Assembly: GCF_001613325.1 (NCBI RefSeq)
Contig: NZ_BDCD01000025.1
Location: forward strand, 1 to 64,000
Length of the DNA stretch: 64,000 nucleotides
DNA from: Nocardia yamanashiensis NBRC 100130
GTDB taxonomy: Bacteria > Actinomycetota > Actinomycetes > Mycobacteriales > Mycobacteriaceae
Reading direction: 5' to 3'
The notes beneath the pieces were generated by a model that saw nothing but the letters and a program-made list of their open reading frames with translations, was not told the origin of the DNA and ran no database searches. Shown here piece by piece: positions 24,913 to 32,723 of the stretch (its first letter is position 1; each line of letters opens with the position of its first letter). The position numbers and the translations under genes are program-made.

Positions 24913-26661
24913 ATGACCGAATTCGACGCCGATGTGCTGGTGCTGGGTGGTGGTCCCGCGGGGACTTGGGCCGCCCTGGCGGCCGCTGCCGCCGGAGCTC
25001 GGGTGATCGTGGTCGACAAGGCCCGCTGCGGCGCCAGCGGACCCACCGCGCGCGGCGGGGTCACGCTCTGGAACATCCCGCCCGGCCGTTCCCGCGACGC
25101 GGCCGTGGCACAGAACTACGCGCACGGCGGCGGCCTGGGCGATCCGGAATGGATGTACCGGGTGCTGGACGAGACCCACCGGCGTGTCGCGCAACTGGTG
25201 CAGGGCGGCTTCCGCTTCCAGGGCGAGCACGCCGCCCGGCCCGCGCGGATCTACCTGGACGGGGCCCGCTATCTCGGCCGGATGCGGCGCAGCCTGGTCA
25301 TCGCCGGGGTGCGGATTCTCGACCACCACCCCGTCCTGCAACTGCTCGCCGACTCCGACGGCACCGTCTCCGGGGCGGCCGGCATCGCCTATCCGCCGCA
25401 TTCCGGCGGTCTGCGCGAATGCCACCCCTGGACCGCGCGCGCCAAGGCCGTGGTCCTCGCCACCGGCGGCTGCGCCTTCCTGTCCGGCGGCGCGGGCACC
25501 GACGTGAACACCGGCGAGGGCCTGCTCATGGGAGCGGAGGCCGGAGCCGACCTGTCCGGCATGGAATTCTCCAATGCGTATTCCCTGGTCCCGGCCTTCG
25601 GCGCGGCCCCGGCCCGGACCGACCGGCGCTGCGATACCGCTGCCGCGCGTGCGGGTTCGGGCGGGTCGATGGCCGAGCAGGGGCTGGCCGGGTGGACCCA
25701 CGGCGGCGGGGGCCCGCGCGGCCGCGATGCCGACGGGGTGATGGCCGAGCACGGCCGCGACGCCTGGGCCGGCGGCTCGGCGCCGTTCGCCCCCGGGCAG
25801 CTGATGCATTTCGCGACGCTCTACGACGAATCGCGGGAAGTGCTGTTCGGGCACGGATGCGGCTCGCGCGCACAGGTTTTCACCGCCATCGCCGACGGCC
25901 GCCGGGTGTACGCGGCCTTCGACGACCTGCCCGCGCCGTTGCGCGCGGAACTCGTGCAGCAGGGCGGCGCCAACTGGTCCGGGCGGGTCCCGCTGCGCGC
26001 CGTGCTGGAAGGCACCGTGCGCGGCACCGGCGGCCTGCGCCTGGCCGGACCCGATTGCGCCACCACGATCCCGGGCCTCTACGGCGCCGGGGACGTCACC
26101 ACCCGCGAGCCGATCACCGGCGCGGTCAGCGGTTTCGGCGGTCAGAACGGCGCCTGGGCGATCTCGTCCGGAGTCTGGTCCGGCGCCGCCGCGGCCCGTT
26201 TCGCCGCCACCCGCCGCCGCCTCGGCAAGACCCGCCCGGTGCGGGGCGCGGGCCTCGGCGACAAGGCCCGCATCGACCCCCGCGCCATCGTCGGCCTGGT
26301 GCAGGAGCACACCCTGCCGCTGCGCCGCTCCTACTGGCGCAGCGACGGCAGCCTGCGCGACAGCATCGCCGAACTCGACGGTATGTGGCCGGGAGCGGAA
26401 TTCGACCTCGGCGGCGCGGGCGCGGCCCGGCTGCGCGCCCGCCAGGCCGCCGCGCTGCTGGCCGTGGCCCGCTGGACCAAGTACTCCGCCCTGGCCCGCA
26501 CCGAAACCCGCGGCATGCACCGCCGCACCGATCATCCCGGCGCGGGCAACGACTGGCGCGTCCGTCTGCTCTCCGGCGGCGTCGGCGACGTCTGGGTCCG
26601 CCCCGAACGCCTCGACGCCACCGGTTTCGACCATGCCGTCCCGGAAGCGACTCCGGCTTGA
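24913..26661 (+). CDS. FAD-dependent oxidoreductase (fumarate reductase/SDH flavoprotein type)
   Basis: A 582-residue FAD_binding_2 protein: N-terminal dinucleotide motif VLVLGGGPAGTWAALAAAAA, the FAD-linked segment GASGPTARGGVT, ATGGCAFLSGGAGTDVNTGEG, and a C-terminal GLYGAGDVTT..GAVSGFGGQNGAWAI. It resembles the flavoprotein subunits of succinate dehydrogenase, L-aspartate oxidase and APS reductase. Residues 234-296 are a Gly/Arg/Asp/Ala-rich insert with an imperfect MAEQGLAGW/MAEHGRDAW repeat. No Fe-S or membrane partner gene lies nearby. An in-frame TTG at 24886 is an alternative start. The substrate is unknown. Confidence 0.8.
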   Translation: MTEFDADVLVLGGGPAGTWAALAAAAAGARVIVVDKARCGASGPTARGGVTLWNIPPGRSRDAAVAQNYAHGGGLGDPEWMYRVLDETHRRVAQLVQGGFRFQGEHAARPARIYLDGARYLGRMRRSLVIAGVRILDHHPVLQLLADSDGTVSGAAGIAYPPHSGGLRECHPWTARAKAVVLATGGCAFLSGGAGTDVNTGEGLLMGAEAGADLSGMEFSNAYSLVPAFGAAPARTDRRCDTAAARAGSGGSMAEQGLAGWTHGGGGPRGRDADGVMAEHGRDAWAGGSAPFAPGQLMHFATLYDESREVLFGHGCGSRAQVFTAIADGRRVYAAFDDLPAPLRAELVQQGGANWSGRVPLRAVLEGTVRGTGGLRLAGPDCATTIPGLYGAGDVTTREPITGAVSGFGGQNGAWAISSGVWSGAAAARFAATRRRLGKTRPVRGAGLGDKARIDPRAIVGLVQEHTLPLRRSYWRSDGSLRDSIAELDGMWPGAEFDLGGAGAARLRARQAAALLAVARWTKYSALARTETRGMHRRTDHPGAGNDWRVRLLSGGVGDVWVRPERLDATGFDHAVPEATPA

Positions 26662-27009
26662 CTTCCGGGTCCGCGACCGATTCGTGACTCCTCACCGCAC
26701 GGTATGCGACGCCGTTGTGACACTTCTCCGCGATCGGGTTCCGACGTGGGAGTTTCCCTTAACCCGGGGGTGATCCGGGTCTCCTACTCTTCGGTGATGA
26801 CGAACTACCGCGACGGGCCGTGAGGCCGATTTGGCACGTCGTCGCGGCTCCTGGCAGAATGTGTCGACCCCCGGCCGCAGCCACCGCCCGGCCCGGGAGA
26901 CTCGGTGATCACGATCCGCAAACTCGCGGGTTCTTCCGGGATCACCCCGGCATCGCCCGGACCCACCCGTCCGGTTCGCTCGACGATTGTGCCGCGACAC
27001 GCTTCCGTT
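26662..27009. other. Intergenic region with inverted repeats, no gene recognised
   Basis: No open frame here has a plausible start, ribosome site and codon pattern. Two hairpin-forming repeats are seen: ACCCGG/CCGGGT (26762-26767 with 26775-26780) and GGTGATC/GATCACC (26904-26910 with 26940-26946) enclosing CCGC/GCGG. They may belong to a transcribed leader or to a small RNA that continues into 27010-27101. In GC-rich DNA such repeats also arise by chance. Confidence 0.4.
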
Positions 27010-27101
27010 AAGCCGTAATACTTACCGGTGCTTGCCCCGATCCAGTGGCAAGGTTCCGTCCGCAACGGCTTGTCGGGAAGTGATCCGCGCACTTCCCTTT
27101 T
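27010..27101 (+). ncRNA. Candidate structured RNA ending in an intrinsic terminator
   Basis: Three helices can be drawn: a closing stem AAGCCGT/ACGGCTT (27010-27016 with 27065-27071), an internal hairpin CTTGCC/GGCAAG (27031-27036 with 27047-27052), and three bases later a terminator stem GGGAAGTG/CACTTCCC (27075-27082 with 27090-27097) followed by TTTT (27098-27101). An aptamer-like domain plus terminator upstream of the malic enzyme gene could be a small RNA 3' end, a riboswitch or a leader attenuator. It matches no family I can name. The 5' end is not defined. Confidence 0.35.
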
Positions 27102-27128
27102 GAGCACAAGAACCCAATTACCTATTAC
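27100..27128 (+). promoter_or_regulatory. Sigma-A-type promoter of the malic enzyme gene
   Basis: -35 TTGAGC (27100-27105), a 17-bp spacer and -10 TATTAC (27123-27128). Optimal spacing and good hexamers for an actinomycete. It would give a leader of about 45 nt with the GGAG ribosome site at 27168-27171. Confidence 0.6.
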
Positions 27129-27151
27129 CGAACGGTAACCGTCAAACGGTT
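27125..27151. promoter_or_regulatory. Overlapping palindromes at the malic enzyme promoter (candidate operator)
   Basis: TTACCG-AA-CGGTAA (27125-27138) overlaps AACCGT-CAA-ACGGTT (27137-27151). The half sites cover the -10 element and the expected transcription start, the classic position for a repressor. The cognate regulator is not evident among the neighbours. Confidence 0.55.
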
Positions 27152-27178
27152 GAGTCCGCATCGAGCAGGAGTGAAATC

Positions 27179-28399
27179 GTGTCACCCGTGACTGAAGCAG
27201 TGAATGCCACCCAGGCCACCCCCGCGCCCGCCGCCGGGAATTTGGCCGACATCACCACGGAAGAAATTTTCGCCGGTCATTTGGGCGGCAAGCTCTCGGT
27301 CGAACTCACCGCGCCGCTGGAAACCCAGCGCGACCTTTCCATCGCCTACACCCCGGGCGTGGCGAAGGTGTGCCTCGGCATCGCCGAGGACGAATCCCTC
27401 GCCAAGACCTACACCTGGGCCGAGCGCCTCGTCGTGGTCGTCTCCGACGGCACCGCCGTGCTGGGCCTGGGCGATATCGGCCCGCGCGCCTCGCTGCCGG
27501 TGATGGAGGGCAAGGCGGCCCTGTTCAAGAAGTTCGCCGGACTCGACTCCATCCCGCTGGTGCTCGACACCAAGGATCCGGACGCGATCGTCGAGACCCT
27601 GATCCGCCTGCGCCCGAGCTTCGGCGCGGTCAACCTGGAGGACATCTCCGCGCCGCGCTGCTTCGAGATCGAGAAGCGCGTCATCGAGGCCCTGGACTGC
27701 CCGGTCATGCACGACGACCAGCACGGCACCGCCATCGTGGTGCTGGCGGCGCTGAAGGGCGCTGCGGCCCTGCAGAATCGGGATATGTCGGCCCTCAAGG
27801 TCGTGGTGTCGGGTGCGGGCGCGGCCGGTGTGGCGTGCACCGAGATCCTGCTCGCCGCGGGCGTGCCGGACATCATCGTGCTCGACTCCAAGGGCATCGT
27901 GTCGCAGGACCGCACCGACCTGAACGACGTCAAGGCGGATCTGGCCAAGCGCAGCAACCCGCGCAATATCACCGGCGGCCCGGCCGAGGCGCTCGCGGGC
28001 GCGGACGTGTTCCTGGGCCTGTCGGCGGGCACCATTCCCGAGGAGCTCATCGCCTCGATGGCGCCGGAGTCGATCGTGTTCGCCATGTCCAACCCGAACC
28101 CGGAGATCCACCCCGAGGTGGCGGCCAAGTACGCGGCCATCGTGGCGACCGGTCGCTCGGACTTCCCGAACCAGATCAACAACGTGCTCGCCTTCCCCGG
28201 CGTGTTCAAGGGCGCGCTGGACGTCGGCGCGCGCCGCATCACCGAGGGCATGAAGGTCGCCGCCGCCGACGCCATCTTCGGTGTGGTGGCGAACGAGCTG
28301 GCCGTGGACAAGATCATCCCCAGCCCGCTGGACCCGCGCGTCGCCCCGGCCGTGGCCGAGGCCGTGGGTGCGGCCGCCCGCGCCGAGGGCGTGGCGTGA
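27179..28399 (+). CDS. Malic enzyme (NAD(P)-dependent, short bacterial type)
   Basis: A 406-residue enzyme converting malate to pyruvate and CO2 with reduction of NAD(P). Conserved blocks: SIAYTPGVAKVC (catalytic Tyr region), MEGKAALFKKFAG (catalytic Lys), NLEDISAPRCFEIE and MHDDQHGTAIV (metal-binding Glu/Asp), and the nucleotide loop VVSGAGAAGVACTEILL. The GTG start follows a GGAG box at 7-nt spacing. It links the TCA cycle to pyruvate and supplies reducing power for lipid synthesis. It is monocistronic, with its own promoter, palindromic operator and terminator. NAD or NADP preference cannot be assigned. Confidence 0.93.
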   Translation: MSPVTEAVNATQATPAPAAGNLADITTEEIFAGHLGGKLSVELTAPLETQRDLSIAYTPGVAKVCLGIAEDESLAKTYTWAERLVVVVSDGTAVLGLGDIGPRASLPVMEGKAALFKKFAGLDSIPLVLDTKDPDAIVETLIRLRPSFGAVNLEDISAPRCFEIEKRVIEALDCPVMHDDQHGTAIVVLAALKGAAALQNRDMSALKVVVSGAGAAGVACTEILLAAGVPDIIVLDSKGIVSQDRTDLNDVKADLAKRSNPRNITGGPAEALAGADVFLGLSAGTIPEELIASMAPESIVFAMSNPNPEIHPEVAAKYAAIVATGRSDFPNQINNVLAFPGVFKGALDVGARRITEGMKVAAADAIFGVVANELAVDKIIPSPLDPRVAPAVAEAVGAAARAEGVA

Positions 28400-28434
28400 G
28401 CTGACCGTCGCTGCGCGACAAGCGAACAACGAGG

Positions 28435-28458
28435 GGCCCCGTCCTACTGGACGGGGCC
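28435..28458 (+). terminator. Intrinsic terminator of the malic enzyme gene
   Basis: A perfect 10-bp stem GGCCCCGTCC/GGACGGGGCC (28435-28444 with 28449-28458), TACT loop, followed by TTTTC, 36 bp after the stop. Confidence 0.9.
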
Positions 28459-28490
28459 TTTTCGCTGGCGTGATTCGCCTCCGGCCGGGC

Positions 28491-28913
28491 TCAGTGCGGC
28501 GTCGCCACGGCCGAGACGAATTCGGCCAGTTGCGCGTCGCTGATGTTCTTGGCCAGATCGGATTCGCAGATCATGCCCATGAGCTGATTGCCCTTGCGCA
28601 TATCCAGCACCGGCATCCGCTTGATCTGGTTCTTCTCCATGACGTCGAGCACCTCGCTGACGTCGGTGTCCATATCGACCGACCAGACCCGGCCCTGAGC
28701 GAGATCACCGGCCCGCACCCGGCTCGGATCGTGTCCTTCGGCGATGCATCGAATGACGATGTCGCGATCGGTGAGCATGCCGATGAGCTGGTCACCATTG
28801 CAGATGGGGAGTGCGCCGACATCCATATTGCGCATCATCTGGGCCGCGCGGTCCAGGGTCTCGTCCGCCGGGATACATTCCGCACTCCGGTGCATGATGT
28901 CGCGAGCCTTCAC
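28491..28913 (-). CDS. CBS-pair protein (Hrp1-like)
   Basis: A 140-residue protein made only of two CBS domains: KARDIMHRSAECIPADETLDRA then MLTDRDIVIRCIAEGHDPS, and MDTDVSEVLDVMEKNQIKRM followed by MGMICESDLAKNI. Such proteins bind adenine nucleotides. Its layout is that of M. tuberculosis Hrp1 (Rv2626c), a hypoxic-response secreted protein. The start is the GTG at 28913, 6 nt after AGGAGG; a TTG two codons earlier is too close to that box. A CRP-like site lies about 40-55 bp upstream. It converges with the malic enzyme gene. Confidence 0.87.
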   Translation of the reverse strand: MKARDIMHRSAECIPADETLDRAAQMMRNMDVGALPICNGDQLIGMLTDRDIVIRCIAEGHDPSRVRAGDLAQGRVWSVDMDTDVSEVLDVMEKNQIKRMPVLDMRKGNQLMGMICESDLAKNISDAQLAEFVSAVATPH

Positions 28914-28952
28914 TTGCAACCTCCTGATTCGGATGGGTTTGCCACGCAACAT

Positions 28953-28968
28953 CGTGACCCCGATCACA
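28953..28968. promoter_or_regulatory. CRP/FNR-type binding site
   Basis: CGTGA-N6-TCACA (28953-28968), one base from the symmetric TGTGA-N6-TCACA box of actinobacterial CRP (Rv3676 type). It is positioned upstream of the CBS-protein start. Confidence 0.5.
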
Positions 28969-29026
28969 GGCGGTGGTCAATGCGAGTGTTTCAAATGTGA
29001 CGCCCACCGGCCGGGACCGTGCCGCG

Positions 29027-29734
29027 TCAGTCTGCGGTGACCACCGGGCGGGCGGTGAGTTCGCCGGGACGGCGCCAGCGCCGCACGCCGGGCGCGCTGG
29101 CCCACACCACGAAGGCGAGCAGACCGTCGAGCAGCAGCGCCAGCGCCGCCACCAGGATCGCGCCGACCAATACCCGGTCGTATTTGTAGAGCCCGATGCC
29201 GTCGAAGATGTAGCGTCCCAGCCCGCCCAAGTTCACGTAGGCCGCGATGGTGGCGGTCGCGACCACCTGCAGGGTCGCGGCGCGCAGGCCGCTCAACAGG
29301 ATCGGCAGCGAATTGGGCAGTTCGACGCGCAGCAGGATCTGGGTTTCGGTCATGCCCATCGCGCGCGACGCGTCCACCACGGTCGGATCCACATTCGCCA
29401 CCCCGGCGTACGCGCCCGCCAGCAGCGGCGGAATTCCGACGGTGAGCAGCGCCAGCAGCGGCGGGATCAGCCCGAGTCCCATGAGCAGCACGAAGAAGGT
29501 GAGCAGGCCCAGGGTGGGCAGCGCGCGCATGGCATTGGCGAAGCCGACCACCAGCGCCGAACCCCTGCGGGTGTGCCCGATGATCATGCCGATCGGCACC
29601 GCGATCACCACCGACAGCGCCACGGTCAGGAAGCTGTACCAGAGATGCTGCGCGATGCGCATGCCGATCCCGGTGTCGCCGGACCAGTTCGAGCCGGTGG
29701 TCAGATACTCCCAGGCATCCAGGAAAAGGTTCAT
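29027..29734 (-). CDS. proZ: Osmoprotectant ABC importer permease (ProZ/OpuCD type)
   Basis: A 235-residue membrane protein with about six helices and the binding-protein-dependent transport motif around VVDASRAMGMTETQILLRVELPNSLPILLSGL. It belongs to the glycine betaine/choline (OpuC/ProU) permease family. The start ATG 29734 overlaps the stop of the other permease by four bases. It is the last gene of the minus-strand operon proX-proV-proW-proZ, the same order as Rv3759c-Rv3756c. Confidence 0.88.
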   Translation of the reverse strand: MNLFLDAWEYLTTGSNWSGDTGIGMRIAQHLWYSFLTVALSVVIAVPIGMIIGHTRRGSALVVGFANAMRALPTLGLLTFFVLLMGLGLIPPLLALLTVGIPPLLAGAYAGVANVDPTVVDASRAMGMTETQILLRVELPNSLPILLSGLRAATLQVVATATIAAYVNLGGLGRYIFDGIGLYKYDRVLVGAILVAALALLLDGLLAFVVWASAPGVRRWRRPGELTARPVVTAD

Positions 29735-30387
29735 GCCGCAGGGCCTTTCGCCTCGGCGGTGCGCAGCCACGGCGTGGCCAGCCGGCCCAGCAGGTACAGC
29801 AGCCGGTCGATGACGAGCGCGAGCACCAGCACCACGATGATGCCCGCGATGATCTCGTCGGGATAGTCGCGCTGATAGCCCTGGGTGAACAGTTTGCCGA
29901 GCCCGCCGACGCCGATCAGCGCGCCGACGGTGACCGCGGAGATATTGGTGACCGCCACCACGCGCAGGTTCGCGATGAAAACCGGTAGGGCGAGCGGGAA
30001 TTCGACGGTGAGCGCCCGGCGCAACCGGGTGTATCCGATGGCGTCCGCGGCGTCCAGCACGGTGGCGGGCACCGCGTCCAGGGCGGCCGGGACCGCCACC
30101 ACCAGCAGCGCCACCGAGTAGATGGTCAGCGCGATCACCACATTCAGCGGATCGATGGTGGAGATACCGAGCAGCGGCGGGATGATGACGAACAGCGCCA
30201 GCGACGGAATCGTGTACGCGATACCGGAAATCGTGACCGTGGCCCGCCGCAGCCAGGGCAGCCGGTGGGTGAGCGCGCCCACCGGAATCGCGATGGCCAG
30301 ACCGATGAGCAGCGGCAGCAGCGCGAGCACCAGGTGGGTGCGGGTGAAACCCGCTATCTCACCGAAATTGTCGAGGAGGTACCTCAC
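29731..30387 (-). CDS. proW: Osmoprotectant ABC importer permease (ProW/OpuCB type)
   Basis: A 218-residue permease with about six helices and the EAA-like loop TVLDAADAIGYTRLRRALTVEFPLALPVFIANLRV. It is paralogous to the following permease, the two forming a heterodimeric channel. It overlaps both neighbours by four bases (ATPase upstream, second permease downstream), indicating tight translational coupling in one complex. Confidence 0.88.
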   Translation of the reverse strand: MRYLLDNFGEIAGFTRTHLVLALLPLLIGLAIAIPVGALTHRLPWLRRATVTISGIAYTIPSLALFVIIPPLLGISTIDPLNVVIALTIYSVALLVVAVPAALDAVPATVLDAADAIGYTRLRRALTVEFPLALPVFIANLRVVAVTNISAVTVGALIGVGGLGKLFTQGYQRDYPDEIIAGIIVVLVLALVIDRLLYLLGRLATPWLRTAEAKGPAA

Positions 30388-31535
30388 TCGCGGGCTTCTT
30401 CCTCGAAGAAGTGCAGGTTGCGCTGGTTGTCCTCGCCGGCGCGCTGGCGGGCCAGTACTTCCAGCACGTCACCGGCGAGCACGCCGCCGCGCACCGCGCC
30501 CGAATCGTCCACGGCCACCCCGATTCCCGAGGGTGAGGAGACGGCGGCGTCCAGGGCCAGGCGCAGATCGCCGCCGGGCGGGAAGAGCGAACCGCCGGCG
30601 GCCATGCTGTCGTGCAGGGGTTTTCCGGCGCGATGGCCTTCGACGCCGGTGACGTCGATCCATCCGAACGGATGCCGGGCCTCGTCCACGATCAGCACCC
30701 ACTGCCCGAGTTCCAGTCGCAGCGAATCGATTTCGCCGGCGATGGCGGTGACGATCTCGTGCAGCGGCACCTGATCGGCGGTCCGGAACGACAGCGCCCG
30801 GTAGCCGCGATCGCGGCCGACGAATCCGGCGACGAAATCGCTGGCGGGCTGGGCCAGCACGTTCTGCGGGGTGTCGTACTGCTGCAGCCGCCCGCCCGGC
30901 CCGAACACCGCGATGCGTTCCCCGAGCGCCACCGCCTCGTCGATATCGTGGGTGACGAAGACGATGGTCTTGCGCAATTCCGCTTGCAGCCGGAGCATTT
31001 CGGTTTGCAGTTCGGCCCGCACCACCGGGTCGACGGCGCTGAACGGCTCGTCCATCAGCAGCACGGGCGGGTCGGCGGCCAGTGCTCGTGCCACGCCCAC
31101 GCGCTGCTGCTGCCCGCCGGACAATTGCGCCGGATATCGTTCCGCCAGACCGCGATCCAGGCCGACCCGGTCCAGCACCTCCAGCGCCGCCCTGCGGGCT
31201 TCCTTGCGGCGCGCGCCCTTCAGCATCGGCACCGTCGCCACATTGTCCACGACGGTGCGATGCGGCAGCAGGCCCGCGTTCTGGATCACGTATCCGATAC
31301 CGAGTCGCAGCTTGACCGGATCGACCTTCGAAATATCCTGTCCGGCAACGGTGATCGTCCCGGAGGTCGGGGTGATCATCCGGTTGATCATGCGCATCGA
31401 GGTGGTCTTACCGCAGCCGGACGGGCCGACGAACACGGTGAAGGAACCGGATTCGATGCGCAGATCCAGGTGCTCCACCGCGGTGGTGCCATCCGGATAG
31501 GTCTTGGTGACGCCGCTGAACTCGATATCGGACAC
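30384..31535 (-). CDS. proV: Osmoprotectant ABC importer ATPase (ProV/OpuCA type)
   Basis: A 383-residue ATPase with Walker A GPSGCGKTT, the signature LSGGQQQRVGVARAL, Walker B VLLMDEPFSAVD and switch His in VFVTHDIDEA. Family ATPases carry a C-terminal pair of CBS domains sensing ionic strength or c-di-AMP. Here residues 245-370 (YRALSFRTADQVPLHEIVTA onwards) look like a divergent CBS pair. It powers uptake of glycine betaine or related compatible solutes and is in operon with proX, proW and proZ. Confidence 0.9.
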   Translation of the reverse strand: MSDIEFSGVTKTYPDGTTAVEHLDLRIESGSFTVFVGPSGCGKTTSMRMINRMITPTSGTITVAGQDISKVDPVKLRLGIGYVIQNAGLLPHRTVVDNVATVPMLKGARRKEARRAALEVLDRVGLDRGLAERYPAQLSGGQQQRVGVARALAADPPVLLMDEPFSAVDPVVRAELQTEMLRLQAELRKTIVFVTHDIDEAVALGERIAVFGPGGRLQQYDTPQNVLAQPASDFVAGFVGRDRGYRALSFRTADQVPLHEIVTAIAGEIDSLRLELGQWVLIVDEARHPFGWIDVTGVEGHRAGKPLHDSMAAGGSLFPPGGDLRLALDAAVSSPSGIGVAVDDSGAVRGGVLAGDVLEVLARQRAGEDNQRNLHFFEEEARE

Positions 31536-31545
31536 CGGGTTTCTC

Positions 31546-32538
31546 CTATCCGATCGGCTTGTCGAGCCCCTGCGCGGCGACCCAGTTCTTGGCGGCGGCG
31601 GCCGGTTCGGTCTTGCTGCTGCCCGAGACCGCGGTATTGAGCGAGATGAGCTGCGCGGTGGTGAGTTTCGCCGAGACGGCGTTCAGCACGGTGAGCAGTT
31701 TGTCGCTCTTCTTGGCGGTGTTGAACAGCGGCACCACGTTCTGCGCCGGGAAGTTGTGCTTCGGATCCTCCAGCACCACCAGGTTGTTGGCGGCGATGGC
31801 GGGGGAGGTGGTGAAGATATCGGCCGCGGTCACCTGGCCTTCGACCAGCGCGCGCACGGTGGCGGGGCCGCCGCCGTCGGCGATCGGCACGAAATTGCCG
31901 CTGGAGATGTCCAGGTTGTAGTTCTTCTTCAAGCCGGGCAGGCCGCCCGGCCGTTCCTGGAATTCGGCGGGCGCGGCGAACTTCACCTCGGCCGAATGCG
32001 CGGCCAGATCGGCGATGGTCTTCAGGTTCCAGCGGTCCGCGGTGGCGCGGGTGACGACGACGGCGTCGGAATCCTCACCCGGGGCGGGCGTCCCGATGGC
32101 GAGCTGATCGCCGAGGGCGGCGGTGAGCGCGGCGTTGACGTCCGTGGCCGAGGCGGCGGTGGCGTTCTTGTCCAGGTATTGCAGCAGGTTGCCGGTGTAG
32201 TCGGGGACCAGCGCGATGGAGCACTGCCGCAGCGCGGGCACGTAGGCTTCCCGGCTGCCGATATTCAGCTTGGTGTCGATTGTGAAGCCGTTGGCGCGCA
32301 ACGCTTCCGCGTACACGTTGGCCACGGTCTCGGATTCCGGGAAGTTGGCCGACCCGACCGTGAGCTGGTTGGTGTCGGTGTCACAGCTGCCTTTCCCGCC
32401 GGCGAGCGGATCGGAATCACCGCAGGCCGACAAGGCCATGGCGGCGGCAAGGGCGACCGCGGCGGCGAGTACCTGTGCGACTTTGAGGGCTGGGCGTAGT
32501 CCGCTACCGCGGCCACGCTTGCTGAGCAGGGACTTCAC
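31546..32538 (-). CDS. proX: Osmoprotectant-binding lipoprotein (ProX/OpuCC type)
   Basis: A 330-residue solute-binding lipoprotein: signal segment and lipobox MALSAC-G, then an OpuAC-type bilobal domain starting LTVGSANFPESETVANVYAEAL with VPDYTGNLLQYL. It binds betaine or choline-like solutes and delivers them to ProWZ. The GTG start follows GGAAGGA at good spacing. It is the first gene of the operon, 10 bp before proV, and divergent from a second, paralogous binding protein. Confidence 0.88.
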   Translation of the reverse strand: MKSLLSKRGRGSGLRPALKVAQVLAAAVALAAAMALSACGDSDPLAGGKGSCDTDTNQLTVGSANFPESETVANVYAEALRANGFTIDTKLNIGSREAYVPALRQCSIALVPDYTGNLLQYLDKNATAASATDVNAALTAALGDQLAIGTPAPGEDSDAVVVTRATADRWNLKTIADLAAHSAEVKFAAPAEFQERPGGLPGLKKNYNLDISSGNFVPIADGGGPATVRALVEGQVTAADIFTTSPAIAANNLVVLEDPKHNFPAQNVVPLFNTAKKSDKLLTVLNAVSAKLTTAQLISLNTAVSGSSKTEPAAAAKNWVAAQGLDKPIG

Positions 32539-32723
32539 TGCTGTCCTTCCGACGTCCCGGGCAGTTCGGGTGGCGGTCGCCGGCCGGTGACTTGATCGAA
32601 CCGGGGCCGTCCAGGGTGTCCATCTTGCCTGGTCCGGCTCCGCCCCGCTGCCTTCCCCGTGTCCGTTTCGCGGATTTCGTGCGTGCCCCGCTCCGGTTTC
32701 CGTGGCTTCGGGAGGGCAAACTA

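Noticed and set aside
24742..26634. 630-codon minus-strand frame
   Set aside because: Antisense shadow of the FAD oxidoreductase gene, which has clear cofactor motifs.
26805..27185. 126-codon minus-strand frame in the malic enzyme upstream region
   Set aside because: No ribosome site, it crosses the promoter and palindromes of the malic enzyme gene, and it has no recognisable domain.
28914..29010. DosR box upstream of the Hrp1-like gene
   Set aside because: No sequence resembling the GGGACT...AGTCCC palindrome is present; only a CRP-type box was found.
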